Assembly: GCA_026182355.1 (NCBI GenBank)
Contig: JAPFBL010000119.1
Coordinates: 2,614,001 to 2,678,000, forward strand
DNA from: Hermatobates lingyangjiaoensis
Lineage: Eukaryota; Arthropoda; Insecta; Hemiptera; Hermatobatidae
DNA: 64,000 bases
Direction: 5' to 3'
A program made the translations under genes and the position numbers. Below, piece by piece: positions 47,376 to 58,334 of the stretch. Numbering within the stretch: the stretch's first letter is position 1; each line of letters opens with the position of its first letter. Below the pieces are notes generated by a model. The model was not told the DNA's origin, ran no database searches, and saw only the letters and a list, made by a program, of their open reading frames with translations.

Positions 47376-47720
47376 ATATGCAAAAAGTGGAGTGTATAAA
47401 CTTAAATGCAATAACTGTAAACACGTATGTATTGGACAAACGTGAAAAACCCTTAAACTATGCTCTAACGACCATGTAAAGATTATTTAAATAATACAAA
47501 AAAATCTAATTTTGCAAACCACCTAGTGGAATATGGACATGAACCTGACAGATTAGGAAAGTCAATGGATTCAATACAGGTCATAAATTAATGAAGCAAA
47601 AGAACTGCAATTATATAAACATATAGATTCGGTAATTTAATAAATCAACAAATAAATGTCCAAACCGATATTTTATTTAAACAATTAACATAAATGAAAC
47701 AACAACAAAACAGACGGGAT
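47376..47720 (+). pseudogene. PLE GIY-YIG endonuclease relic, multiply broken
   Basis: Plus frame: KSGVYKLKCNNCKHVCIGQT, stop, KTLKLCSNDHVK, then after a frameshift NNTKKSNFANHLVEYGHE. This matches GVYK..C..C...YIGQT.K....R...H and the ANH..E..H part of PLE nucleases. The YIG Tyr is Cys, the stop follows GQT, and the Arg is lost. The oldest-looking endonuclease copy here. Confidence 0.74.
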
Positions 47721-48499
47721 AATGAAAAAAGAATCAGACTTAATATTATTAACAATAGCGTAATAATAAGAACATAAATCTAAACATCAGTGGGATGAGA
47801 TGAGAACGACACCTTAGATCAGATTTTTTTGAAGATGAGCAACGTCCAAAACCGATCAGACGCTCCAACAGCATAATACGAGGCATTAAGCTTTGTTCTA
47901 TTTCTAATATCAGGCAAATGTTATAATTTCAATACTTTTTATTTCATTTAGAGTGTTAATAAAATTAATATCATATTATGAAATATTCATTTTACACTGA
48001 TTTAGCAGTTCAATTGATTTACTTTATAATAATGATGTTAAATTCCAAAGGGACTGTATAGACTCCCTGAATAATTATCTATGTAATATATGAGGGATAA
48101 TGATGGATATGTAGACTGAATTGAAAGGTACTGATTAAGCGACAAGCATGCAACTCAATGGATTAAAGAGAAGCCTGACCACTTAAATGACCAATTGAAG
48201 CTTGCAAATGTAACGTAATGAATCCCTTTTGGACGTTATAAGTAGACCATTGAAACTGGAATGAATATCTCTTGCATGGTATATGAGCTCCCAGTAGTTT
48301 CCATTCAAACCTGCTTATGACCATTGAAAGCCATCTCAAACATTTCCATTTATTCTAATACCCATAAAGTCATATTTAAACAGTCTTTTGATGATGACCT
48401 TTCAACACAAACAGATCCTATTCTTCAAAGAGTACATTGAATAGTTCATATATAGAGACTTGATATATTCCCAAAAAACCAATTATATATATATAAAGG

Positions 48500-48640
48500 T
48501 TTTATCATATTATGATAAAAACTTATATCAGTTGCATTTTTAACTCTGACGAAGACCGCTTGTTACGGTTGGAAGATCTTAGTCTTGTTTTCCCATTTAT
48601 TATTGTGGTTTGATCATTTATATATATATATATAAAATTT
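48500..48640 (+). mobile_element. AGAUCU-family PLE 3' end
   Basis: Core 48542-48584: AACU, CUGACGA, A, GACCG..CGGUU, GGAAGAUCUU, AGUC. GAAA is changed to GGAA. Tail ends at (TA)n 48621-48633. Confidence 0.78.
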
Positions 48641-48708
48641 TGAAACTCAGTTTTAAAAATAAAGTATTTTGAAATGTGGTTTTAAAAATACATAATAATA
48701 AATTCAGG

Positions 48709-48711
<3 letters not shown>

Positions 48712-48768
<57 letters not shown>

Positions 48769-48840
48769 AGGTATCTGTGAGTAGCAAATTTTTCTTTAAG
48801 ACAAATAGAATTGAAATATGCAGCACTTTCTTCATTCACG
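48712..48840 (-). pseudogene. PLE N-terminal scrap ending in (TA)n
   Basis: Minus frame: MNEESAAYFNSICLKEKFAT, HRYLDIYI, then (TA)n 48766-48712. FNSICLKE corresponds to FNKICLQE at 21620. Truncated at the same region as the other copies. Confidence 0.52.
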
Positions 48841-48984
48841 ACATTTTTGCTGATTACCTCGAATTTCTTTGCTATTGTGCGTTGGTTTAGAGGTAATTAT
48901 AATAAATAATAAGCCAGAGACATGTTTATAATACTACTAATAAAACTAATATGAAACAATCCTATTAAGGCACTAACAGACTAA

Positions 48985-49040
48985 AAGAAGTATAACAAGC
49001 TTTCGACCATACATTCGTCATCTTCAGGTTAAAACTAAGT
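48985..49040 (-). ncRNA. Hammerhead motif, AGCU family
   Basis: Minus strand: UUUUAAC, CUGAAGA, U, GAC-gaauguaug-GUC, GAA, AGCU palindrome, U, GUUAUAC. Stem I pairs AAC/GUU and continues beyond a mismatch. All core nucleotides are present. The extra base before stem II is U. A single copy in the window. Confidence 0.66.
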
Positions 49041-49059
49041 AATTAAAATAAAGTAAGGG

Positions 49060-51760
49060 AAAAATAAAGTAATCTTTCATAACTAAACGCAACAAATACA
49101 ACAAAAGTAAACAATGTGCCAAAGCAATAACCATAATGTATGTTCTAGCAAGGTTGCAACGATGGTCAGGTTGGACCCTCATTGCTACCTACCTCTATAA
49201 GTTTAAAACTATTATCGACAATTTTACAACTTGGGATTTTTTTTCTCTCCTTCTTCACTTCAATATTACTCTCATTTTTTGATTTATTAATTCCTTAAAC
49301 TGATCCCCGATGGTAAGGTGGCTGCACTGTTTGTTACTTAGTAACGGTTGGTGGACGCTTTCACGTTCCACTCCTGTGTTTTTTCTTCTTTTTATCCTCT
49401 CCTGAATATGGCAAGAAAGCGGAATCATCAAGAATCTTGAGTATTAGTCAATTTTATTATACTTTATTAGTCACTTTTTGTATTTTTTAGAAGTAACTAT
49501 AATATATATAACCAAAAAGAAGCGAGAATGAAACAATATACTATGGCTAACTTTCAGTGTCTTGATCCTTTTATTGGTCATCATCAAAGAGTATATAACA
49601 TAGTGGGAAAGCGACAGTCAAGTGAAGAGTTTCGTCAAACGTAGACGATCTAAGTTGCCTAAACTTAATGTAAATGCAATATCTGGAATAGAGAAGAAGA
49701 AAATAATTTTAATGAAATAATACAAAAAAATAATTAGAATTAAATTAAAAAAATAAGAAATAATTATGAAAATTACGAAATAAAATTTAAATATTAATGT
49801 AATATATAAATGATGGTTTAAAAATTGTGATAAAATGAAACTTACACAAACTTACACACACTGAAGCACACAAATAAACACTTATATATGGACTCTAACT
49901 TGCAATACACTCAGTATTTCGTGGCTACACTGTTCTCATCCAATCACACACACATACACACACACGCACACACACACTCATACGCACACGCATAATCACA
50001 CAAATATTGAAAGACATGTTGTTAATTAACAACTGTGCCATTAATTGGAATAAATGTGCCTACAATAAATCAATATTTAAAATTAGAACCAACTGGCCTT
50101 ACTCCAATGTCAAACCAAATGGTTGGCATTAATATATTTGAGATTATCACACGATCAAGACTGTACTTACACATCATTAAAAATAAAAATTTGCTAATAT
50201 CTATTTAATTTTATTTGTAAAAAGTAGCCTGATATGATTGAGGCTGTTCAATTTTTAAGTTGATTATTAAGTAAAGTATTGTAACAACATAGACTTTAGT
50301 AGTTACATTAAGAACAATAGATATATTTATGAGTTCCACTATACTGCTATCACTAGCAAGTACAGACATTTCATGAGTAACATTATCATTAAAAAATACT
50401 GTTGTTGAATTACAAGTCCTTATACAGCAACAGAATGTGTGATGATTTCAAACCAGAAACTTAAAAAAAATCCTTAAAAAAAGGTGAATTATTTCAAATA
50501 ACGATGTTAATTAAGGATCTATTTAACAAAAAATACACAACTGATATGTCTACGGGCGAAAAAAAAGCAATTTAGGCTAATTTTACTAGACCAACAATGA
50601 TTTAATGGCCTATAGAATAAATCAAAAGAGATTATGAAAACACTTAATAAGAATCCTCAGTGACGTTAATCATCTCAGTCACCTATACAAAAAAAAATAA
50701 TCTTATAACGTTTTTTAAGAAATAGTACAGGTGTATTTATTTACATAAATTAATTATCATTATTTATTTGCAAATTTAATATTAAATGATACTTATGCTT
50801 AATATTAACTTAATATTATATTGATGGTACGCTGAGTGGGATTGATTTTGCAAGTAAAATAAAAATCCCTATTAGTTTGGTTTGATAATTTCCCAGATCT
50901 AACAATTATGGGGTAATTTAAAGTTTTTGAACTTCTTAAATTATTTCACTGGAACATATAATATAACTTGAATTCTATGATTGTAATTATTTCAGTTTAA
51001 ATTCCTTTAGTTTTTAAATTCAGTTTTTCTGGAGTTATATGTGGTCTTATAGCAAGCTTTTTTTGCACCTTTAAAGTTAAAAATTGTGGGCTTGAATATT
51101 GACTCTGACTCTAGATTTTTCGTAACAGAGTTGAAAAATCTCCTGTAGGCTACCCTTCAGAGATGATGTAAATCTATCAAACTGTAAGATGTTAGATTCT
51201 CGTTACAAATATTTTATTTACCAAAAGTAAATTTGTTTAAAACTTCCGATGGAGAATCAACCTGATAATTGCTCAACTATTCATTATTAAAATGAAAGCC
51301 AAGAAAAAATCAGCCAGCATTTCTATCCTTAGATTTGCACTCGAGGCATATAGGTAGTTTGGCCGTTGGAAACAATATCATTTAATTTTTCTGTAGTCTG
51401 TTTAAATCTACAGTATTTCTGGTGTTCTGGATGCTTTTTGATTGTCACCCAAAGTAAAGTATCTTACATTTTTTACCTCATGGTTCACTTTGATTCAAAA
51501 CTTTTTGTCACCCATGGTATTGTTATGAATAAATACTATAACATTACATACATTTTGCTATGTTACATCTGGTTCCTATTCCACTCGTATTGAGTAATAT
51601 TAACGCGTTTCCATGTAAATAATAATTTATTTCCATATGAAACTTTTACTTAATTTCACGAATTCAGAATATAAATGTATTGTCTTAATTATATTTATTG
51701 TAGAAATAAATATATAGAGTAACATATTGTAATAAAATAACTATATATTAGAAACATACA
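49060..51760. other. AT-rich stretch, nothing recognised
   Basis: Contains (CA)-rich section 49930-49995 and a weak UUGAUGAUGACC...GAAAGUUAG order (minus, about 49610-49555) that may be a worn hammerhead. A GC-richer block (49300-49400: gatggtaaggtggctgcact) resembles PLE-end leader sequence. No gene supported. Confidence 0.4.
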
Positions 51761-51762
51761 TT

Positions 51763-51985
51763 ATATATATATATATAAAGATTTCACATAAACACGTGAA
51801 ATAACAATCAATGATCAAAACAACAATATGAAATGGGAACACAAGACTAAGGTCTTTCAACCGTAACAAGCGGTCTTTGTCAGAAAACACTGACCTCAGT
51901 TAGGTTTTTGACTCTGACGAAGACTACTTGTCACGGTTGAAAGATCTTAGTCTTGATTTCCCATTTCATATTGTTGTTTGATCGT

Positions 51986-52018
<33 letters not shown>
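51763..52018. mobile_element. Inverted pair of AGAUCU-family ends between (TA)n
   Basis: (TA)n 51763-51778, minus copy (core from 51845, cut at 51883 before the GACU), plus copy with core 51910-51952 (CUGACGA, GAAA kept; stem II altered), outward tails, (TA)n 51988-52018. Confidence 0.86.
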
Positions 52019-52022
<4 letters not shown>

Positions 52023-52300
52023 TTCAATAGTATATCGACCGTTTGATAGAAATGTCTCATTTCGGTGATGTCGCATTACCATAGAAATTATAATTTCTTC
52101 GACAGTTTAGTCAAAGGTTTTGTCCGGTTAAGATTGTTGTTCCTTTAAATAATGCAAATTTCAATTTCTAAGTCAAAAAATTCTTACTTCTGCCTATGAA
52201 AAAGGTTTTAAAATAAAACCAAAACATCAGGAATGAGAGTTGAATTTTTGAACCTAGAAAATTTGACCAAATCCCGATTAGATAACACAACTATATATAT
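52019..52300 (+). mobile_element. PLE relic related to the 39.1-39.3 kb element
   Basis: Shares gattcaatagtatatcgacc (reverse of 39285-39305) and aaatttgaccaaatcccgat with the inverted element at 39.1-39.3 kb. At 52205-52245: aaaataaaaccaaaacatca, then ggaatgagag, a decayed form of the GAAACGUUGG...AAUGAGAG hammerhead 3' half. Confidence 0.55.
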
Positions 52301-53159
52301 AGTACAAGTATGCAATATTTTTGACCGTAATAACGACCTATTGGGGCTGCTATTAAAGAGAATTTGCAAAATTTATATAACTCTTCAAAAGTTTTCTGAC
52401 ACGTTTTATATATGTGGCTGTAGATGAAGAAATACTGGTCTATGTCATTTGTCAAAATCTAACTAATCTGACTAATTAAATCTAACAGGCAGAATGAACG
52501 TTAGAATACTCCATTTTCCATGCGATTTTGTTTGAGTTTAAACACAGTTCATTAACTTTAAAATATTTTAGATGGCGGTAGAAATCCATAACTAATTATG
52601 GTCACCAGCAACTAAATGTCGATATGTTATTCATACAACCACTAAACTTATTGATCAAATTTAATTTTGTCTCATCCAACACGCTACTCAACATTAATAA
52701 ATAATGGATTTTTCAGATTTTTTTTTATAAATATTATTTATTAGATAGTTTTAAAAGAGAAAAATTTTTGAGCAGAACAATAGCATTAAATGTCAAACAT
52801 TTAACAAATGCTAATGAGCAAAAAATGTTGTGTAGCTAGTTCTCTGAGAAATGATATTAAAAAAATGATTGAAACCAGTTTGATTTTATTGTTTATAATT
52901 ACAGTTCTAAGTGATCAATTAGAATGAAGAATGGTCGCTTGTAGTAATGTTTTTGAATAGATAATAGGCCATAAGGTACTTGAAATGTAGTAGTATTTCA
53001 AATATAGTAAACTTTCTTAACTGATTCCATGTGTCACATCTAATCAAGAAACAGTTTGTAAAAAAAAAAAATTCAATATTTATTTAGATGAATTCTCTGT
53101 CACAGTTAAAGTTGATTTTATGTATTCAACAAATATAAGAAGGTTATAAATAATAATGG

Positions 53160-53370
53160 GTTTTTATGTGAGGCAATTTATAAGAAGAAGGGCCTGTAGG
53201 ATGAATGAGATGAAACATAATGTAAACAATGAAGTCCCTTTGTCAAACCGGCCACAGATTGAAGGGGGCTCATTTTTCTTGCCTCCCCGAACCTGCCTCT
53301 GTAATGGACAAACACCAACCACCCACTCCACAACGACCTCTCTCCTCACTTCATCAGGGCAAACCTATTT
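53160..53370. other. Unassigned GC-richer block
   Basis: Both strands have short open frames (minus 53164-53349; plus 53156-53383) without a known domain. It lies about 220 nt downstream (in minus orientation) of the candidate exon at 53586-53663. Confidence 0.25.
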
Positions 53371-53585
53371 CCTCCTTCAATAAATATAAACAACTTTTCA
53401 TTATTTTTTTATTTTTTTAGGAAACACATGGACAATAAAACTAACAATTTATTTATTGTTCAACCATATTACTGTGGTTAACTATAAATTTTTTTTATGA
53501 ATTGTTAAACAAATATAAACGATGCATGCAAGTTATAATACAAAGAGGTTAGTAGATATCATATTATTATAAAAATCCAACATAC

Positions 53586-53663
53586 CTCGTAAATCGGTGC
53601 TGCCGCCCGACCATTTTCGCAGTTCGAGCATCTTTAACTGGGACTGATCATTGACAGACGACC
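53586..53663 (-). CDS. Candidate internal coding exon, 78 nt
   Basis: Minus strand. Acceptor aattatttttacccag at 53664 and donor CGAG|gtatgt at 53586, both close to consensus. Two bases, 25 codons and one base: SSVNDQSQLKMLELRKW, then SGGSTDLR. The other two frames have stops. Composition is clearly richer in G+C than both flanks, as expected for an exon in an AT-rich intron. Phase out (one base) fits 43756 and also 31935. The product is unknown; the segment is polar and has no transmembrane part. Confidence 0.55.
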
Positions 53664-53959
53664 CTGGGTAAAAATAATTGCTTTAAGTTTAAAAATAATA
53701 TCTATGTTTAAGTGAGATTTAAACCATTCATTTTAAGCAATCATTTAAAAACACATCAAATATTACTTAAAAAAATCTAAAAAGTCACACCATGCTAATC
53801 ATTTAAATAAACATTGACAACAACAAGACAATATCAAAAATTCAATGCTTAGAACAAAAACAGAGCAAACGATTGAACATAATGGTGGAGTTTAAAATAC
53901 ATGAACATAAAAACACGGATAATTTATAAAATGAACAAATTAATTAACTCGGCTGGATA

Positions 53960-54180
53960 AAATTTGACTCTAACGAAGTCTACTTGTTACGGTTGAATGA
54001 TTTTAGTCCGTTTGAACCTTTATTTCGTCCATTTAACCACAACTCAGTTGGGTTTTTGACTCCGGCGAAGACCGCTTGTTACGGTAGAAAGATCTTAGTC
54101 TTGTTTTCTCATTTCATATTGTGGTTTGATCATTGATTGTTATTTCACGTGTTTATGTAAAATCTTTATATATATATGAA
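53960..54180 (+). mobile_element. Two AGAUCU-family ends in tandem
   Basis: A worn copy (core 53965-54008: CUAACGA, GAAU) is followed in the same orientation by a better copy (core 54058-54100: CUCCGGCGA instead of CUCUGACGA, AGAAAGAUCUU) with tail to about 54170. A head-to-tail order is rare here; most other copies are inverted. Confidence 0.72.
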
Positions 54181-54520
54181 GATTTCACATAAACATGTGA
54201 AATAAGAATCAATGATCAAACCACGAATTGAAAAGAAAAAAAAAATCTATGATCTTTCAACTGTAACAATCGGTCTTCGTCAGAGTCAAATTTTGTCTCT
54301 GTATTTTCGTTTATTTGTTGAATTTATATCTATGCATATATGATCAAACCACAATAAGAAATGGGGAAACAAGACTAAGATCCAAGATCTAAGATCTAAG
54401 ACTAAGATCTTAGTCTTGTTTTCCCATTTCTTATTGTGGTTTGATCATTGATTGTTATTTCACATGTCTATGTGAAATCTTTTTATCTATGCATATATAT
54501 ATATATATATATATATATCT
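54181..54520. mobile_element. AGAUCU-family ends: minus copy and a coreless foldback
   Basis: Minus copy with core 54287-54245 (CUGACGA kept, GAAA kept, palindrome altered to AGAUCA). Then 54340-54485 is a palindrome of the tail alone; its centre (54378-54412) repeats AAGATC/TAAGATCT four times in place of the ribozyme. (TA)n 54492-54518 follows. Confidence 0.78.
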
Positions 54521-54625
54521 GAATGTAAATAGGCAGTAAATCATCCTTTATACAAATACCATTGAAGACCCAAGTGCCTACAGTGTTGAAGATCTTCTTA
54601 TGATCGTGTTCTTTTCTTCTAAACA
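54521..54625 (-). pseudogene. PLE N-terminal fragment ending in (TA)n
   Basis: Minus frame: HDHKKIFNTVGTWVFNGIC, then IKDDLLPIYIQIYI and (TA)n. FNGICIKDDLLPIY aligns with FNKICLQENLLPIY at 21620-21650. Together they show that the break into (TA)n falls at the same residue. Confidence 0.56.
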
Positions 54626-54709
54626 CTTCACGATATTTTAAAAGCAACTGAAAAAGTAACTAACTCTGCCGAGGGTAATTATGAAAAACTTTTAACGCAA
54701 AGCAACTAT

Positions 54710-54775
54710 AATTAAACAATCGAAATTTCAATCTCACTGGTCATCGTCAGGGTTAAGAAACATTAACATTATAAT
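54710..54775 (-). ncRNA. Worn hammerhead-like motif
   Basis: Minus strand: UUAACC, CUGACGA, U, GACCAGUGAGAUU, GAAAUUUC, GAUUGUUUAA. Both core boxes are intact, stem I pairs in part, stem II is weak. Confidence 0.45.
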
Positions 54776-54889
54776 AAGGAAGAATAAAACTATTAACGAA
54801 TAAATCGAGTATAAATTCTGAAACAATGATACAAATAGCTTAACGATAACAGTGATAATTGAAAGTCAACATGCCAGCGCTCCTAGCAC

Positions 54890-55260
54890 TCAGTAGGTGA
54901 ACTAACAATATCATATTTATTGAATTTAAAAGTAGTTTGGATATTCGTTGCACTGGGGAGAGTGAACATATCATTCATCTGACTATTCATAGAAGGACAT
55001 TTTTCTTTTTTAATCAAAGCCTCCTAAATTTGTACAAATCCCAATAACTGTAGTAACTTCCACTTGCATTTTTCTAGTAAGAGGGATGTAATGCTCCTTT
55101 TCGATGTGTGACTTTGGTGCTCCAGCTGATAAGTGAAGTGTAAGACGCCTGGATAACTTCATTGTAGTCATTCCAATATACCTTGGAGAAACGTGTTCAC
55201 AGCACATCTGTCTGCATCAGAACAGATAGACCAGATGACTAAGTAGAAGCTCAGGCGTCA
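54890..55260 (-). pseudogene. PLE GIY-YIG endonuclease fragment, second subfamily
   Basis: Minus frame 55207-55010: CCEHVSPRYIGMTTMKLSRR, LTLHLSAGAPKSHIEKEHYI, then PLTRKMQVEVTTVIGICTNL. YIGMT..KLSRRLT.HL..GA...H with the conserved Arg pair and the later H and LTR is the PLE form. The preceding Cys-containing part lies before a stop. It has more of the domain than the sister at 37023, but the GIY half and C-terminal end are missing. Confidence 0.76.
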
Positions 55261-55514
55261 CACCTCTATTGCAGTTTCTAATAAGAGGACTGCTAGTTTT
55301 CTTGTTCTTGTAGAAAATATACAGCTGGAGCGTATACTCTTCTTTAACAGTCTTCACATGTCTAGTCACAATATTATTGAGGGCCTGTTATTCTTCTCTT
55401 TAATGCCTGGACTCATACGCTCTATAATATGTCGATACTTTCTCACCAGCCACAGGTCACATTGGTCTGTTTTTGCATACCATCTGTCTAATTGTTTCGA
55501 GTTTCCTTTATCGA

Positions 55515-55516
<2 letters not shown>

Positions 55517-55575
<59 letters not shown>
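55517..55575. repeat. (TA)n microsatellite
   Basis: Pure TA run of close to 58 nt, adjoining a PLE end on the right. Confidence 0.95.
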
Positions 55576-55680
55576 AAACTAAAGTTTATCGGAACTCGGT
55601 CAGTTCTTCAAGTTCAAATTAAACTCTCATTGCCAACGTTTCGGTCTTTATTTCATAGGCCTACAAAAAGAGAGGCCTAA
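55576..55680 (-). mobile_element. PLE end with CCTATGA / GAAACGUU relic
   Basis: Minus strand: CCUAUGA, AAUAAAGACC, GAAACGUUGG, CAAUGAGAG. The GAA, ACGU palindrome and U are good, while the 5' half of stem II and the G of CUGA are missing. Relatives at 39170-39215 and 52205-52245. A similar CCTATGA start occurs at 15493. Confidence 0.55.
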
Positions 55681-55689
55681 TACAATCAT

Positions 55690-56180
55690 CCAAAAATCAA
55701 ACCTACATAAAAGTGCAATTAGTTACAATTAAAAAAATTACATTGGAAATTGGTTAGTGAGAAAACTTACAGAAGTATACATTTTGAAACAGAAAAACTA
55801 AGTATTACATTACAAATTATTTTACAAAGAAAAATAATATGTGGATTTTAACAACAACTGTAGTCTGAATGAACACGTGACACTGAACTGAAATAACCAA
55901 TCAAGGTAACCAAATTTCACCAGACAACCAAAAAGACACTAACACAATTTTTCATCTATCAACAATGTTTAACTTAACTCACCCGAATAAATACTACTTA
56001 AATTTGAAATGTCACTTCTATAATCAATAGTATTTATTGATTGATCAATAAATAGTGGTTTTCATATCTGAACCACATATATTTAACACAATTTGTCTTC
56101 TTTATTAGAGTTGTCTGCCAGCACATATAATATAAATACACAAAATAAACTGTAACACATAAAAAGAAACAAAACAATAG
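55690..56180. other. AT-rich stretch, nothing recognised
   Basis: No supported frame or repeat. Confidence 0.4.
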
Positions 56181-56183
56181 CAC

Positions 56184-56259
56184 TCATTTTTCTATATTTC
56201 TACCATTATGTTGGTCGTCCTCAGGAGAAGAAGTGATTTGTTGGAGGGACGACATTCAC

Positions 56260-56302
<43 letters not shown>
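56184..56302 (-). mobile_element. PLE end with AUAU-family hammerhead (CUGAGGA)
   Basis: Minus-strand motif 56233-56184: CUGAGGA, C, GACCAAcauaaUGGUA stem II, GAAAUAUA, GAAAAAUGAG. Core intact with N7 = G. (TA)n at 56262-56302 lies on the 5' side. Confidence 0.64.
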
Positions 56303-56308
<6 letters not shown>

Positions 56309-56416
56309 GTTAAACTTAATTAAATGTCATTATTGTTATAATAATGTTATCTGGCTACAAACTGATCGTTTACTGATTGGGATTTATATTCAAAATTTAT
56401 CAGAATATCTATTAGT

Positions 56417-56662
56417 TCAAGAACGGGATTTGTTTATCCAATATTCATAAGTTGGCTGATTGAGAGGTTCATCAATTATGTACTCCATAGATAGATCACA
56501 TGATTTAAGAGCTTTATTATTCTGCAGAATTCCTGAATACACAAAGACCACCTGTTGGGCGAAATGGCAATTTCCACTTGAAATTCGTTTGCTATAATTC
56601 ATTGCAAAACCTTGAAGCGACACGATTATGCAAAGGATCAAGTAGGGTAGATGTTCGATCAT
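56417..56662 (-). CDS. Candidate secreted-protein start (uncertain)
   Basis: An 81-codon minus frame. The first residues, MIEHLPYLILCIIVSLQGFA, are charged, then hydrophobic, then small, a good signal-peptide shape. After that comes a polar section with NCHFAQQVVFVYSG and KSCDLSMEYIIDE. No family recognised. A GT after CAAG (phase 1) or after CAACAG (phase 0) could act as donors. The first would fit the exon at 53663 in phase, giving a small secreted protein, but the donor (CAAG|gttttg) is weak. It may equally be a chance frame or transposon relic. Confidence 0.3.
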   Translation of the reverse strand: MIEHLPYLILCIIVSLQGFAMNYSKRISSGNCHFAQQVVFVYSGILQNNKALKSCDLSMEYIIDEPLNQPTYEYWINKSRS

Positions 56663-56699
56663 GTATTACAGACTATGACTTATAATGGAGATATCTACC

Positions 56700-57840
56700 T
56701 TGTGCCAGGAATTCCAATTATTTCTCGCATTTGATATTAAGCTGGAAATGATATCAACAATTTTCTACTTAAGGTTTAGATTCATCACGTTACCTTAATT
56801 ATAACTATTGCAAACAATGCCGCAATCCTTATATACGTCTTTCACAGATTCTTTATTGCAGGCACAGGTTTAATGAAGTTTGCGATTCTGATTATAGTCC
56901 ATTAATTATAAAACATAATTGATATTTGCAGTCAATTCCACAAAGTTATATCTATAAACTTTGACTCTTAAAATCATAATTGCAAATTACAAATAAATTA
57001 AAATAATTTATATTAATATAGCTTATCGATTCCTGATTCTTCAATTACTAATTTAGTTATCGACGTTTATATCCAAAATTAATAACTTCTCATTACATAC
57101 CGATGCATCAGCAAAATTTGTTCTGCATTCTTTAGGTTATATACAATTTTTTTAAAATATTTTTTACTACTGTAAACAACACTGAAAACAAACACGTCCA
57201 TAAAATATCAACTAACAGAAAACAAAACGATATACGTAAAAAAACGCAAAAAAATTAATATAAAACCAAAATGGGTAGTGTTATTGTTTTTATAGACAGA
57301 TGTGTGTCAAATATTGTTATTTTTATTATTATTAAGGCTAAAAGCAATTTAAAAGATTAGTAATACTGCAAGATAAATCTGACAGGATATCTACACAGAA
57401 TATTTAAGAATAAAAAACAATAATAAACTAGAGAAACAAAATGTACAAATTTATTGCCATTATAATGAAATATTTTCACTTTGTAATTATTATCAAAGCT
57501 GAAAATAATTTAATTAAAATTTAACACTATTATAAGTAACATTGGAAAAAGTACCCTTAAGAGAAAAAAACCAAAAAAAAGCCAAGCACAACTAGCAAAA
57601 ATAAACACACACATGGCTAAACAAAAATCTACCAAGTTATTACCTTATTGATGGTAGAAATAAATTATTTTAAGCCTTCAGAATGCTCAAAAAATTTCGG
57701 GAAAACATTGGCTTGTAATAAGAAGTTATTAATTTTGTACCTATTCCTCAATAACTAAATTAGTATTATAATATAATTTAAATTATTATGAAACATCTTA
57801 CAATTTAAATATAGTTAATGGGTTAGTTCCACTGAGGTTA
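56700..57840. other. AT-rich stretch, nothing recognised
   Basis: No supported features. Confidence 0.45.
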
Positions 57841-57842
57841 GT

Positions 57843-58085
57843 AATATTAGAATTAGTAATAATACAATCCCTCATTCCTCGTAAAGTCTCAGAAAAGATC
57901 GACCGGTTTCGGGTCCGTCTGGATCCTATCTTCAAGAGCACCTAACTGACTGTGCTCCAAGTCAGTGAATAACATTCACAGTCAGTTAGGTGCTCTTGAA
58001 GATGGGATCCAGACAGACCTGAAACCGGTCGAGCTTTTCTGAGACTTTACGAGGTATGACGGATTGTATTATTGCTAATTCTAAT
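57843..58085. mobile_element. Inverted pair with ACCGGU-family hammerhead motifs
   Basis: Arms of about 110 nt (gtaaagtctcagaaaagatc / gagcttttctgagactttac; cctaactgactgtg / cacagtcagttagg) with a 20-nt spacer. Each arm reads, outward: UUGAAGA, U (G), GGAUCC...GGACCC-type stem II, GAAACCGGUC, GA. ACCGGU is the palindrome and GUC the cut-site triplet, the most reactive type in known hammerheads. The left motif lies at 57950-57896 (minus), the right at 57990-58036 (plus, stem II and GAAA flank slightly altered: CUGAAACC). The first core box has UUGA where CUGA is expected. Confidence 0.7.
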
Positions 58086-58334
58086 CTTACAATTTATATG
58101 GCACATTTTTCATTTATCTCGATCGTTATAAATATATACAATACAAACAATAAAAGTCTAAAATTAAAGTAAGGAACTTAAGAAACAAGATTGTTAATAA
58201 ACGAAGATGTCTGGTATTTAATCGGCAGTAATAATTATGGAGTAATCTGATAGATAGAAAATCGTTGGACATTTAGAAAACCCCTACAGTGGAACACTGA
58301 GTCAGCACTTGGTTGTCACTTTGAGAAGATCAAG

